In this document: positions 51,455 to 60,367 of the stretch, piece by piece
Numbering within the stretch: position 1 is the stretch's first letter
Layout of the letters: each line of letters begins with the position of its first letter
Assembly: GCF_007741535.1 (NCBI RefSeq)
Contig: NZ_CP036525.1
Span: forward strand, 1,922,001-1,986,000
Direction of reading: 5' to 3'
DNA: 64,000 bases
Source: Rubripirellula lacrimiformis
GTDB lineage: Bacteria; Planctomycetota; Planctomycetia; Pirellulales; Pirellulaceae
Made by a program: the position numbers and the translations under genes
The notes under the pieces: generated by a model
The model's database searches: none
Told to the model about the DNA's origin: nothing
The model's input: the letters and a program-made list of their open reading frames with translations, nothing else

Positions 51455-53035
51455 ATGGCGAATCAACTGGCGATGGACAAGTCCCTTGCAATCAACAACT
51501 TACGCGACGCGGGCTACTCTCAGCGGCGGATCGCAAAGACCCTCGGCGTCTCTCGTGGGGCCGTTCGGCGGCACTTGGCTGACGAAAGTTCAAACAGGAC
51601 CAAGGCGCCAACGGGTCCGAGCGATCTGGCGCCAACCGGGTCTGGTGATTCAAACAGTACCACAGCGCCAACCGGGTCCGGCCCGCCTGAGGCGCCCGAG
51701 TTGTCGGCCGGAGGCAACAGCCAGTGTGAGCCGTTTCGCGAAATCATCGTCGAGAAATGCCGCGCCGGCTTGTCCGCTCGCCGCATCCATCAAGACCTCG
51801 TCGCCGATCACGGATCGGATGCCAGTTACTGGTCGGTCAACCGGTTCGTCAGAGCACTCGGTGGAACCACCGAACTTCCGTTTCGGCGGATGGAAGTACT
51901 TCCCGGCGAAGAGTTGCAAGTCGACTTCGGCACCGGTGCGAAGATCCGAAACCCCGATGGAACTCACAGGCGGACGCACGTCTTCCGTGCCGTCCTGAGC
52001 CACTCGCGAAAGGGCTACAGCGAAGCCGTCTTTCGGCAAGACACTGAGAGTTTCATTCGGGCTTTGGAGAATTGCTTTTGGGCGATCGGCGGCGTGCCTC
52101 AAAGAGTCGTTTTCGATAACGCAAAGTGCGCCGTCAAAACTCCCGATTGGCATGACCCCGAACTCAATTCCAAGCTGGTCGACTTCTGCAAGCACTATGG
52201 GTGTGCATTCGTGCCAACGCGAGTGCGAACACCACGGCACAAAGGCAAAGTCGAACGCGGCGTCGACTACGTCCAAGAGAACGCGCTGCGTGGGCGTGAG
52301 TTCGAGTCGCTCGCGGCGCAGAACGAGCATCTTGGGCAGTGGGAAAGATCGGTTGCCGACACGCGCATCCACGGCACTACGAGGAAGCAAGTTCTGGCCT
52401 GTTTCCAGGACATCGAAAAGCCATCTCTTGGCAAGCTTCCATCAACCCGATTCAAGTTCTATCACGAAGCCAAGCGAAAGGTTTCTCGCGATGGACACAT
52501 ATCGGTCAACCGATCGTTTTACAGCGTGCCGCCGGAGTATCTAGGGCGCGACGTGTGGGTTCGTCACGACAGTCACTTGGTAAGAATCTTTGACGAAAGC
52601 CTTCGACACATTGCAACGCATGTGATCATCGAGCGGGGACGATTCCAAACTGATGCCAAACACATCGCCTCGGAAAAGATCAGTCCGATCGAACGGGGAA
52701 TCGACCATATACACAGCAAAATGCGGCTCATCGGGCCATCAGCGACCCAGTGGGCTGACGCCGTGGTCGCGGGTCGAGGTGTCGAAGCTGCCCGGGTGCT
52801 TCAAGGTGTTCTTGCCATGAGCCGCAAGCACAGCGGCGACTCGATCGAATCGGCATGTGGCATCGCGGTCCGCAGCGGGGCGATCAACTGCCGGATCATT
52901 CGCACGCTGCTGAAGCGACAGCCCGACGCGACGCAAACGACCATGGAGTTCATGGAAGATCACCCGATCATCCGTCCGATCGGTGAGTACGCAAAGTTCA
53001 TTCACAACAAAGTCCAAGAAGAAATTTATCAATGA
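51455..53035 (+). CDS. istA: IS21 transposase IstA
   Basis: The start ATG 51455 (MANQLAMDKSLAI) is preceded by GAGGG. The 526-residue protein has an N-terminal helix-turn-helix (AGYSQRRIAKTLGVSRGAVRRHL), then a Ser/Thr/Pro/Gly-rich linker containing three APTGS-type repeats. The DDE core follows: LQVDFGTGAK (Asp), RVVFDNAKCAV (Asp) and RHKGKVERGVDYVQ (Glu). Its stop overlaps istB by 4 bases. Confidence 0.93.
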   Translation: MANQLAMDKSLAINNLRDAGYSQRRIAKTLGVSRGAVRRHLADESSNRTKAPTGPSDLAPTGSGDSNSTTAPTGSGPPEAPELSAGGNSQCEPFREIIVEKCRAGLSARRIHQDLVADHGSDASYWSVNRFVRALGGTTELPFRRMEVLPGEELQVDFGTGAKIRNPDGTHRRTHVFRAVLSHSRKGYSEAVFRQDTESFIRALENCFWAIGGVPQRVVFDNAKCAVKTPDWHDPELNSKLVDFCKHYGCAFVPTRVRTPRHKGKVERGVDYVQENALRGREFESLAAQNEHLGQWERSVADTRIHGTTRKQVLACFQDIEKPSLGKLPSTRFKFYHEAKRKVSRDGHISVNRSFYSVPPEYLGRDVWVRHDSHLVRIFDESLRHIATHVIIERGRFQTDAKHIASEKISPIERGIDHIHSKMRLIGPSATQWADAVVAGRGVEAARVLQGVLAMSRKHSGDSIESACGIAVRSGAINCRIIRTLLKRQPDATQTTMEFMEDHPIIRPIGEYAKFIHNKVQEEIYQ

Positions 53036-53811
53036 ATAAGATCATCACACCGATGCTCACAAAGCTGCGTCTGAGCGGTATGAACGAGTCGCTGGCGGTT
53101 CGTCTTCACGAGGCGTCGTCGACGGGGCTGACCCATCTCGAGTTCTTCGAGCTGATGCTTCAAGACGAGATCAACATCCGCGACGATCGTCAAATCTCGC
53201 GGCGGGTCAAGAAGGCGGACTTCCGGGACATTCGCAAGTTGGAAGACTTCGACTTCAGTTTCAACCCGACAATCAAGAAGAGCATGGTGTTCGAACTGGC
53301 CACGGGGCGGTTCGTCCGCGAGCGTCGTGACGTCCTGTGGCTGGGGCCTCCAGGGACGGGCAAAAGTCACTTGGCTCAAGCGATTGGGCTGTCGCTGATT
53401 CGCGCCGGGATGACGGTGTATTACCGGAGCATTTTTGACGTCGTTCGCGACTTCCTTCACGACGAGGCACTTGATGGTCACGAGCGGATCTTGAAGCGTT
53501 ATCTCGAACCCGACTTGTTGATCATCGACGACATGGGGATGAAGCAGCTTCCGAAGCGAAGCGGTGAGTACCTGTTCGAGGTGATCATGCGTCGACACGA
53601 CGTTCGCAGCACGATGATGACGAGCAACCGACCGCTGGAGGAATGGGGGAAGTTGATCGGCGACGTGCCCAGTGCGACGGCGATCCTGGATCGCTTCCTG
53701 CACCACAGCGACGTGATGCAGATAACGGGCCGGAGCTACCGGATGGGAAATCAGCCAAAAAGTTCAAACAGTACCAAAGCGCCAACCGGGTCGGCGACCG
53801 AAGAAGCTTAA
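53032..53811 (+). CDS. istB: IS21 helper ATPase IstB
   Basis: The 259-residue AAA+ ATPase has Walker A GPPGTGKSHLAQAIG (near residue 106), Walker B LLIIDDMGM and sensor MMTSNRPLEEW. It binds target DNA and activates IstA. The last 15 residues repeat the SNSTKAPTGSA sequence seen in the IstA linker, because both are encoded by the same terminal-repeat-type DNA (AACAGTACCAAAGCGCCAACCGGGTC). Confidence 0.93.
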   Translation: MNKIITPMLTKLRLSGMNESLAVRLHEASSTGLTHLEFFELMLQDEINIRDDRQISRRVKKADFRDIRKLEDFDFSFNPTIKKSMVFELATGRFVRERRDVLWLGPPGTGKSHLAQAIGLSLIRAGMTVYYRSIFDVVRDFLHDEALDGHERILKRYLEPDLLIIDDMGMKQLPKRSGEYLFEVIMRRHDVRSTMMTSNRPLEEWGKLIGDVPSATAILDRFLHHSDVMQITGRSYRMGNQPKSSNSTKAPTGSATEEA

Positions 53812-53908
53812 GTCAAACAGTACCACCAGGCCGCTTCGCGGCCCGGCCTCACCAACTGGTACCGTTTGAAGCGCCAATGAGTGGTACTGTTTCAGACGCA
53901 AATTGACA

Positions 53909-54421
53909 CATCTGCTTCGCGATGCCGCGGCGGTCAGCGAGAAACATGGTGATCATCCCGAGTGGAAATCGTTCTCGCGTCGCTTGGTTGGCGTGTACCG
54001 GGACGCGAAGAAGCTGCGAACTCAAAGGCCATCGATCTGCGAGGCGGACTACGATTCGGCGGTGGGTCGTCTGGAACAGCGACTGGCAAAGCTCGGCAGT
54101 GAATCATGGGATCACGCCGATGCGAACCGACTCTCCAAACGGATGGCGAAGTATGGATCCGAACTATTGACGTTTCTGTGGTACGACGACGTTCCCTCGG
54201 ACAACAACGCGGGCGAACGAGCGATCCGTCCGGCGGTGATGATTCGCAAGAACAGCTACTGCAATCACAGCGACCGCGGCGCGTTGACCCAGTCGGTCTT
54301 GATGAGCGTTCTTCGCACGCTCCGAGTCCGAGGCCACCAGCCGCTCGATACAATATTGGGAGCCTTGGCAAGCTACGCCAAAACCGGCGTCATGCCGCCG
54401 CTTCCGCAGAAGGCTGAATAG
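53909..54421 (+). pseudogene. C-terminal fragment of an IS66-family transposase
   Basis: The 170 residues include the end of the IS66 DDE domain: VPSDNNAGERAIRPAVMIRKNSYCNHSDRGALTQSVLMSVLRTLRVRG. The catalytic Glu region (NNAGERAIRP) is kept but the first two Asp are missing. The IS21 element is inserted at its broken 5' end, and the 3' end runs into an ISL3-related end at 54424. Confidence 0.88.
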
Positions 54422-54423
54422 TT

Positions 54424-54513
54424 ACATCCGAAGAACGAATTTGCGGACACACCTCAAATTGGTGGGGGCACGAAAAGCGCCCATTGCTGGTCCCATCGAG
54501 GCGCCCCGTGACA
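54424..54513 (+). repeat. Copy of one end of the 210 bp MITE
   Basis: These 90 bases are identical to 4469-4558 apart from the final bases, and include the inverted-repeat arm ...GGTCCCATCGAGGCGCCCCGTGACA. Here it abuts the ISL3 transposase coding region; at 4469 it is the right half of a MITE. The opposite arm is absent. Confidence 0.85.
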
Positions 54514-55647
54514 ACGCGGTTCCACATTCACCCAAATGAGAAGTCGATCTGCTGTTCTTCGTGTGGGAGCAGCAACGTGATCCGGCGAGGCGTCAAGCAG
54601 CGAAACTTCCGAGCTTCGCCGATCGGCTTGAAACGAACCGTCATCGTTGCCACCTTGCCTCGTGTGCAGTGTCGCGATTGTGGAGTCGTTCGCCAGATCA
54701 AAGTCGGCTTCGCAGATGTCCGTCGAAGCTACACCAAAGCTTGGGCCAAACACGCTTTGCAACTCACTCGCAGCATGACGATCAAGGACGTCGCCGATCT
54801 TCTTGGTGTCACTTGGGACGTGATCAAAGAAATCAAAAAGGATGACCTCAGGCGACGCTTCGCCAATCCGTCCTTGAAGGGCGTTCGGCGAATCGCCATC
54901 GACGAGATCTGCATCGGCAAAGGGCATCGCTACGTGACGTTGGTGATGAACCTGGACACCGGTGCAATTATCTACGTGGGAGACGGGAAATCGGCCGAAT
55001 CGCTGGTCCCCTTCTGGAAACGACTGGGGCGTCGGCGGCACGCAATCGAAGCGGTGGCGATGGACATGTCCTCGGCTTACATCTCCGCGGTGCGTGGTAA
55101 TCTCCCCAAGGCCGATATCGTTTTCGATCGCTTTCATGTGGTGAAGTTGATGAACGAAAAGTTGACCACGCTGCGTCGGCAACTGTACCGCGAGACGACG
55201 GTCGATGACAAAGCGGTGCTCAAGGGGAGCCGTTGGTTGCTGCTGAAGAACCCCGATAACTTGAGCGAGGAGCGGGACGAGGAAGCACACTTAGCCGCGG
55301 CGCTCGCGCTCAACGAACCACTGGCCAAGGGATACTATCTCAAAGAGGAGTTGCGTTTGTTTTGGGAGGAGACGTTTCGATGGCCAGCGCAGTTGTTCTT
55401 GAGGTCGTGGTGTAGGCGAGCGATCGCAACGGGACTGTCGCCGTTGAAGACAATGGCCAAAACCCTGACGCGACTTGAGGACGGGCTCTTGAGTTACTTC
55501 GATCACCGGATTTCGTCAGGGCCGATGGAAGGCACTAACAACAAAATAAAAACGGTCCAACGACAATCCTACGGCATTCGTGATCGCGAATACTTCGAAC
55601 TGCTTCTCTACTCGCTCCATCAAGCAAAGTACGCTTTAGTCGGATGA
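54484..55647 (+). CDS. ISL3-family transposase
   Basis: The protein has an N-terminal zinc finger (CCSSCGSSNVIRRG...VQCRDCG), a helix-turn-helix (SMTIKDVADLLGVTWDVIKEI) and the ISL3 DDE domain with IDEICIGKGHRYVTLVMNLDTG (Asp), AVAMDMSSAYISAV (Asp) and the C-terminal ISSGPMEGTNNKIKTVQRQSYGIRDREYF (Glu). The first ten codons lie in the repeated end sequence; a start near 54511 is also possible. At about 387 residues it is close to full length. Confidence 0.9.
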   Translation: MLVPSRRPVTTRFHIHPNEKSICCSSCGSSNVIRRGVKQRNFRASPIGLKRTVIVATLPRVQCRDCGVVRQIKVGFADVRRSYTKAWAKHALQLTRSMTIKDVADLLGVTWDVIKEIKKDDLRRRFANPSLKGVRRIAIDEICIGKGHRYVTLVMNLDTGAIIYVGDGKSAESLVPFWKRLGRRRHAIEAVAMDMSSAYISAVRGNLPKADIVFDRFHVVKLMNEKLTTLRRQLYRETTVDDKAVLKGSRWLLLKNPDNLSEERDEEAHLAAALALNEPLAKGYYLKEELRLFWEETFRWPAQLFLRSWCRRAIATGLSPLKTMAKTLTRLEDGLLSYFDHRISSGPMEGTNNKIKTVQRQSYGIRDREYFELLLYSLHQAKYALVG

Positions 55648-55695
55648 GCCAAAAAGATCACGTCTGAAGTCCGATCGAGTATTCAGATCACGATC

Positions 55696-56328
55696 CTACG
55701 AGAAATTTGACAGCACAAATCTTCGGTTGAGCGGCTGCGGCAGTCGAGCGGGTTCGGCCGCGCAGCGGATCAGCTTGTTGATCTCTTTTCGAGGCAGCTT
55801 CAACGGTTCTTTGAAAACGACCCAACTTACGATTTCGTCATACTCGGGCGTCGTCAGGGAACCCTCGTAGCGATAGTAGTGCTCGATGTTTGTGGGAAGC
55901 CACTCGTGAGGATTCGTTTTGAACTCCATGCATTCGCATGTGTCGTCTTTCGACATCGCTTCCATCAGTTCGATCAAACTCGGTGCAGTCTTTGCCGAAT
56001 TATCGGATTCGATCATGATGCCAAGCACCGCCAGCTTGCCATCATTCGGATCGCAATTCTGATGAACGATGTGCAGTTCCATTGGGAACTGCTTGCCCTC
56101 GATCCAGTGTTCGCTCTTGTGATGGAAATGAAACTGCAGGATTTGAAAGTCACGTCCATCAAACGAAATTCGCTCGTTCTTATCGCCACTGAATGCGACC
56201 TGCACTTTCCCATGATGTGGCGTGAGTGTGCCATCAAGGTGCTTGGACCATCGAATTTTCAGCTGCTTGGCGTACTTCGTAACGACCGGTGACTGGATGT
56301 GAATCGGTGATTGCTGTTGGTTGCTCAT
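55696..56328 (-). CDS. Alpha-type carbonic anhydrase
   Basis: The 210-residue protein contains QQSPIHI, the zinc-ligand block QILQFHFHHKSEHWIEGKQFPMELHIVHQN (His-x-His plus His in ELHIVH) and the closing SLTTPEYDEIVSWVVFKEPL (alpha-CA has SLTTPP...V.W). It should hydrate CO2. Bacterial alpha-CAs are normally exported, but no signal peptide is visible here, since the N-terminus is MSNQQQSP. Confidence 0.93.
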   Translation of the reverse strand: MSNQQQSPIHIQSPVVTKYAKQLKIRWSKHLDGTLTPHHGKVQVAFSGDKNERISFDGRDFQILQFHFHHKSEHWIEGKQFPMELHIVHQNCDPNDGKLAVLGIMIESDNSAKTAPSLIELMEAMSKDDTCECMEFKTNPHEWLPTNIEHYYRYEGSLTTPEYDEIVSWVVFKEPLKLPRKEINKLIRCAAEPARLPQPLNRRFVLSNFS

Positions 56329-56406
56329 GGTGCTTGTCGATGATTGGATGCAGTGTTAGCCCGTCAGACTACCGGGCAAATAGAAGATGCTATGGATCTG
56401 CAGTGT

Positions 56407-58620
56407 CTAGCCGAGGATAATTTCTTCTAGTGAACGGAGCGGGTGTGCGCCAAACTTTCTGAACGCCTCACGTCCATCCCTTGTGTCGCTTAAGGGGCCG
56501 AAATCCAGATCGGTTAGCTCTTCGATCTTGGCGATTGTGGTTTGAAACAAGTCTCGCTCGCGAAAGTCAAACGCTTCTTCGCCCATGCGTTCGATGCGAG
56601 GGTCGTCGTCGAGCATTTGTTTTTGGCTCAGCAAGAACGCCGCAGACTGCAAGTCATCACCCTCGTCGACCCACGCGATGACTTTCCAATACTGAGTCGG
56701 TATGCGAACCCCGTTGTCACGGAAATCGGGATCGGAATCACGGAATACGGGACCGGTGAAGACGCTGATTTTCAAGTCATGTTTTTCCGCGTTATCGAGA
56801 GCGAAGTTCTCCAGCCCCAGCCACAATCCGTTGGCAACATTGCCGCGATCATCTGCTTGGTTGAAGGCGTCGTATTGGGGCGCACAGTTCACGTAGTGAT
56901 ACGTGTCAACGATGCCGCGAGCCGAATCACGTAGCGCCGCGCCCCAGCCTGGGTCGAGTCGCCGGACCAAGTGCCCACGATCCAGCTTATTGTCACGGCC
57001 ACGATAATGATCATTGTTCGTTTGCTCGTGAGCACCAATGCGTCGGTCTTCGCTCCACGGTGCCTTTCCGCCGTCGTCTCTGCTGCGAATGCGAATCAGT
57101 TTTTCGCCGTCAATATTGACCGCAGTGAAATACGCCAAACGTCGCAGACCATTCATCACGACGCTGTAATTGTGAAACCGCAACACGTAGGGCAAGTCAC
57201 CGTCGATTGGATCGCGATTGACCGCTGCCGACGCAATCTGATCATCTGACAAACCGGGTAGGTAAAGAGTCTGGCCAAGGAAATCCGTGTCGAAACCATT
57301 GCGATTGGAGTAATCCCGATCAATCCCAAACCGTTCAAGTAAACGGCTGACCGAGTCGGCATCGGAATCATGACTCGTCAGATCACCATCAACAGATTCG
57401 CCGATCCTAAAGGTGATCTCCACAGGAACAGTAACGCGAACAGTGCCACCGCCCTGTGCAACGTGAACCAGTCCATTCGCGGCGGGGCGTTGAGGTAGAT
57501 CGCCGTCATCAAGCTTCGGCCCCGACACGCTGCCAGGTGAATCGAACTTAACGATCGACTCATCATCTAAATCGGATTCCTCTAGCACACCATCCACCAA
57601 ACGCTGAGCCGATCCACGAAAGGTCGTGTCATCCAAAAGCTCAACCAACGCCGAACTTTGGATTGCCTCATTTGCGATCCATGCGATTTGGTGGTCCGGT
57701 GTCGCATTGGTTGCCACGTTTCCGAAGATGTCCAACCAATTCCCGTCGTCATCTTTGTCGGGCACACCCGAGTGATGAAGCCCTACCAATTGCCATTCAT
57801 CGTTGAAGACAGGCGAGCCGCTGGATCCCCGCTTTGTGTCGGCGCGATAGTGCAGGAATGTCTCATCAGGAATCGCGATTACAGTGTTGTCACGTAGTGC
57901 GACTTGTTTTGGTTCACCTGCTGGATGTTGGACAACATTGAGTCGTTCCCCCGTGATGACAACACCCGTATCCGGCACCAAACGCATGATGGGAAGTTCA
58001 CCCAAATTGATGTTTCCGCTTTCACGAGAACCGATGGCGACAATTGCAACGTCCAAGTCCTCGTCGGCAAAGAACAGTTGACTCGCATCAAAATTGAACT
58101 TTGTTGGCGTGCTCAAGTTACCGTCGCGATCAAGTTCATGAAAACCAAATTCGATCTGAACACCCCGCGTTTCGGCTGCACTTCCGAAGACATGATGATT
58201 CGTCATCACCACGCCGGGACCGACCAAGAAACCCGTCGCGAAACCTCGCCCGCTAAAATTGATCCTTCCGACCGAGGCGATACGTGACGCTCCTTTGAGC
58301 AAGAATCGAACATCAACCAAATCGTTCCCATTAAGGATCCTCTCAAACGCCGCCGTGTCCGAGATTGTAGCCCGTGACATCGACTCACGATCTAGCGAGC
58401 GATTCGCTGCACCCGCTTGCGACGCTCGCTTGGCAAGCCTTGGATCTACACCCGCCCGTTCAAGACGATTTTGAATGACTGAAGGTTCATTCTGAGCAAG
58501 TAGCTCACGCTGCGATTTCTTCAGCGGCGAATCAAACTTTCGTTGCATGCTGCGAAAACGTTTCTCGGTCGCGCGAATGACATCATCCGGAATGACGGAG
58601 TGTTCAAAATCCTGAGGCAC
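56407..58620 (-). CDS. Trypsin-like protease fused to a NUC1 nuclease
   Basis: The 737-residue protein has a basic helical N-terminus (1-105). A V8/trypsin-type protease domain follows: GRGFATGFLVGPGVVMTNHHVFG (His), EDLDVAIVAIG (Asp), TKRGSSGSPVFNDEWQLVGLHHSG (Ser). A linker (330-450) leads to a DNA/RNA non-specific endonuclease domain with NKLDRGHLVRRLD (catalytic DRGH), YHYVNCAPQYDAFNQ and NGLWLGLENFAL. There is no signal peptide, so it probably acts inside the cell as a dual protease-nuclease effector. It is the last gene of the minus-strand cluster. Confidence 0.9.
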   Translation of the reverse strand: MPQDFEHSVIPDDVIRATEKRFRSMQRKFDSPLKKSQRELLAQNEPSVIQNRLERAGVDPRLAKRASQAGAANRSLDRESMSRATISDTAAFERILNGNDLVDVRFLLKGASRIASVGRINFSGRGFATGFLVGPGVVMTNHHVFGSAAETRGVQIEFGFHELDRDGNLSTPTKFNFDASQLFFADEDLDVAIVAIGSRESGNINLGELPIMRLVPDTGVVITGERLNVVQHPAGEPKQVALRDNTVIAIPDETFLHYRADTKRGSSGSPVFNDEWQLVGLHHSGVPDKDDDGNWLDIFGNVATNATPDHQIAWIANEAIQSSALVELLDDTTFRGSAQRLVDGVLEESDLDDESIVKFDSPGSVSGPKLDDGDLPQRPAANGLVHVAQGGGTVRVTVPVEITFRIGESVDGDLTSHDSDADSVSRLLERFGIDRDYSNRNGFDTDFLGQTLYLPGLSDDQIASAAVNRDPIDGDLPYVLRFHNYSVVMNGLRRLAYFTAVNIDGEKLIRIRSRDDGGKAPWSEDRRIGAHEQTNNDHYRGRDNKLDRGHLVRRLDPGWGAALRDSARGIVDTYHYVNCAPQYDAFNQADDRGNVANGLWLGLENFALDNAEKHDLKISVFTGPVFRDSDPDFRDNGVRIPTQYWKVIAWVDEGDDLQSAAFLLSQKQMLDDDPRIERMGEEAFDFRERDLFQTTIAKIEELTDLDFGPLSDTRDGREAFRKFGAHPLRSLEEIILG

Positions 58621-58730
58621 TGGTAGCTCCGATAAATACAGGAAGGTCCTATTTTGATGAAGTAATTAGACATGATGCGACACGCTACTGGTACGGAAGC
58701 CAATAGGATCGCGATGGGAAAGGAAACTAC

Positions 58731-58754
58731 TTCGGCCCGCGAAGACGGGCCGAA
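58731..58754 (-). terminator. Hairpin between the DyP and protease-nuclease genes
   Basis: TTCGGCCCG/CGGGCCGAA is a perfect 9-bp stem with a six-base loop, 22 bases after the DyP stop on the minus strand and 111 bases before the next start. There is no strong T-run, so it may attenuate rather than fully terminate, or it may protect the mRNA end. Confidence 0.55.
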
Positions 58755-58775
58755 TACCTGAATGTTTATGCGATG

Positions 58776-60335
58776 CTAGAGAGAACCGGCCATCAACCTG
58801 AGTGCATCAATGGATGGACAAAAGAAGTAGCCACCCCCCGTCGTGATGATCCAGTCTTTCTTTGTTGCAATCGTGGCTTCTGAGCCGGAAGTGTCTTTGA
58901 AAACGCAAAATCGCTCGCGGTCGGCGGACGCTCCGCTCTGGCCGAGGATCATGTCGTGACCTTCGTTGTTTCCTGGTTCGGGATTCACTGTTGAATTGAC
59001 CCAGCGAATCATCAACTGCTCAAATTGGTCGCGAATACTGGTTTGGTAACAAAGAAACAAGAGCCCGCGATCCGTTTCGTCTGGAGCATCGTCAAACGCT
59101 GGTCCGAAGGGGATTCCACGCCGCAAGATTCGCATTTTCATCGTGTTCGTTTCAGCTCCAAGGTCCGTTGACCGGTCGCGTGGATTGACCTTGCGGATGT
59201 GTGCATGGAAAGGACAAACGACGCCATCGGGATCTGCCGCCGTCCCCTGCACGGTTCGGCCATCCGCTAACTCAATCGGCGGTGTGTCACTCCCGAAGCC
59301 GAAATAGTTAATACGGTCGTCTGATACCGCTTGTGCTGGCGACCCATCGGGAGACTGTTGCACGGGAGTTCCGTCCGGCCATCGGCCAACGATGCTTGCC
59401 CGTAGAAGTTCCTTGTCGAAATGCGAGAACTCCGTATGTGCCGCCAAGTCGGATGCCATCCTTGCCGTTTCTTTGCGAAACAGCGGAACATCTTGTTTGA
59501 GTCTTCGGAAAACAAGGAACGAGCCGTTCTTTAGAATGTCATCGGTGTCGGCGATCGAAGACGGATCGCGAAAGTGGTTTGAACTTTGGCGTGGATAGCC
59601 AAACACGAACTCGCCTGGCCAAACAAGCGGCGAACCGGGTGACGCCCATTCCGGCCCAGTAGGCGAGTTTTGAACTCGACGTTTGGCAAGGAAGTCGTGG
59701 GTGCCAGCCGACACTCGACCACGCATCGCGGGTTGAGAGACACCGTCGCGAAATCCGAAGTGCTCTTCGTCGTTGCCTAGCCGAGTTCCCCGTTCTTCGT
59801 AGATAACTTCGTGCGATCCGTGCTGGACCGTTTCAACCAGAGACTCGACACCCCCATCCAACGTGGCGTCGTTGGATGACCCAACGATCAAGAATAGATC
59901 TGCGGCATTGTCCGGGCCGCCAACGAGCCAGTTGCTTTTGTGTCCCTCATTCGACGGATCACGATGATCGCCGAGAGTAAAACTACGACGGTGAAGGCCC
60001 AGGCGAAACGAACGGTCTGCATTATCTGCCGCGTTCCCAATCAGATCATTGAGTAATTCGTTTCCGAAGGCGACGTTGACCCACACGGGATGCGATTCAA
60101 GAGCACGAAAGCTGGAGATTCCAAAATTGTAACTTTCTCTGGCGCGTTCCAAACGACTCTCGTGGAACCCCAACGCTTGGTCCATCGTCGTGATTCGGGG
60201 AAGCAATTCACCAATCAAACGCCGAGCTTCATCAACTCCGGCAGTTTTGATCGCAATGAAATGTTGAAAAGGAAAGCGGAAACCTGGTGAGATGTTCGCT
60301 TGAATCTGATCCGTGGCAAGTTGCGGTTCAACCAT
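58776..60335 (-). CDS. DyP-type haem peroxidase
   Basis: The 519-residue protein has the DyP signature EHFGFRDGVSQPAM (GxxDG with the catalytic Asp), the proximal His region VVCPFHAHIRKVNPRDR, the distal Arg in RILRRGIPFGPAF and GLLFLCYQTSIRDQFEQLMIRWVN. No Tat or Sec signal is present. It should oxidise substrates with H2O2. Its start is 32 bases after the stop of the 771-residue protein, indicating cotranscription. Confidence 0.92.
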   Translation of the reverse strand: MVEPQLATDQIQANISPGFRFPFQHFIAIKTAGVDEARRLIGELLPRITTMDQALGFHESRLERARESYNFGISSFRALESHPVWVNVAFGNELLNDLIGNAADNADRSFRLGLHRRSFTLGDHRDPSNEGHKSNWLVGGPDNAADLFLIVGSSNDATLDGGVESLVETVQHGSHEVIYEERGTRLGNDEEHFGFRDGVSQPAMRGRVSAGTHDFLAKRRVQNSPTGPEWASPGSPLVWPGEFVFGYPRQSSNHFRDPSSIADTDDILKNGSFLVFRRLKQDVPLFRKETARMASDLAAHTEFSHFDKELLRASIVGRWPDGTPVQQSPDGSPAQAVSDDRINYFGFGSDTPPIELADGRTVQGTAADPDGVVCPFHAHIRKVNPRDRSTDLGAETNTMKMRILRRGIPFGPAFDDAPDETDRGLLFLCYQTSIRDQFEQLMIRWVNSTVNPEPGNNEGHDMILGQSGASADRERFCVFKDTSGSEATIATKKDWIITTGGGYFFCPSIDALRLMAGSL

Positions 60336-60367
60336 AACAATTCCATTTCGAGATGTGATCCTGGGCG

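Larger units (their letters stand above)
51333..53908 (+). mobile_element. IS21-family insertion sequence
   Basis: The ends TGTCAGTTTGCG (51333-) and CGCAAATTGACA (-53908) are inverted repeats. Inside both ends are multiple repeats of the form AAACAGTACCA...ATTGGCGC...AAACGGTACCAGTTG, as IS21 elements carry. istA and istB follow in order. It separates a fragment of IS66 (53909-54421) from unrelated sequence on its left; no clear target duplication remains. 51060-51332 holds no gene. Confidence 0.9.

Noticed and set aside
51650-52390. 246-codon minus-strand frame over istA
   Set aside because: Antisense to the DDE domain of a clear IS21 transposase.
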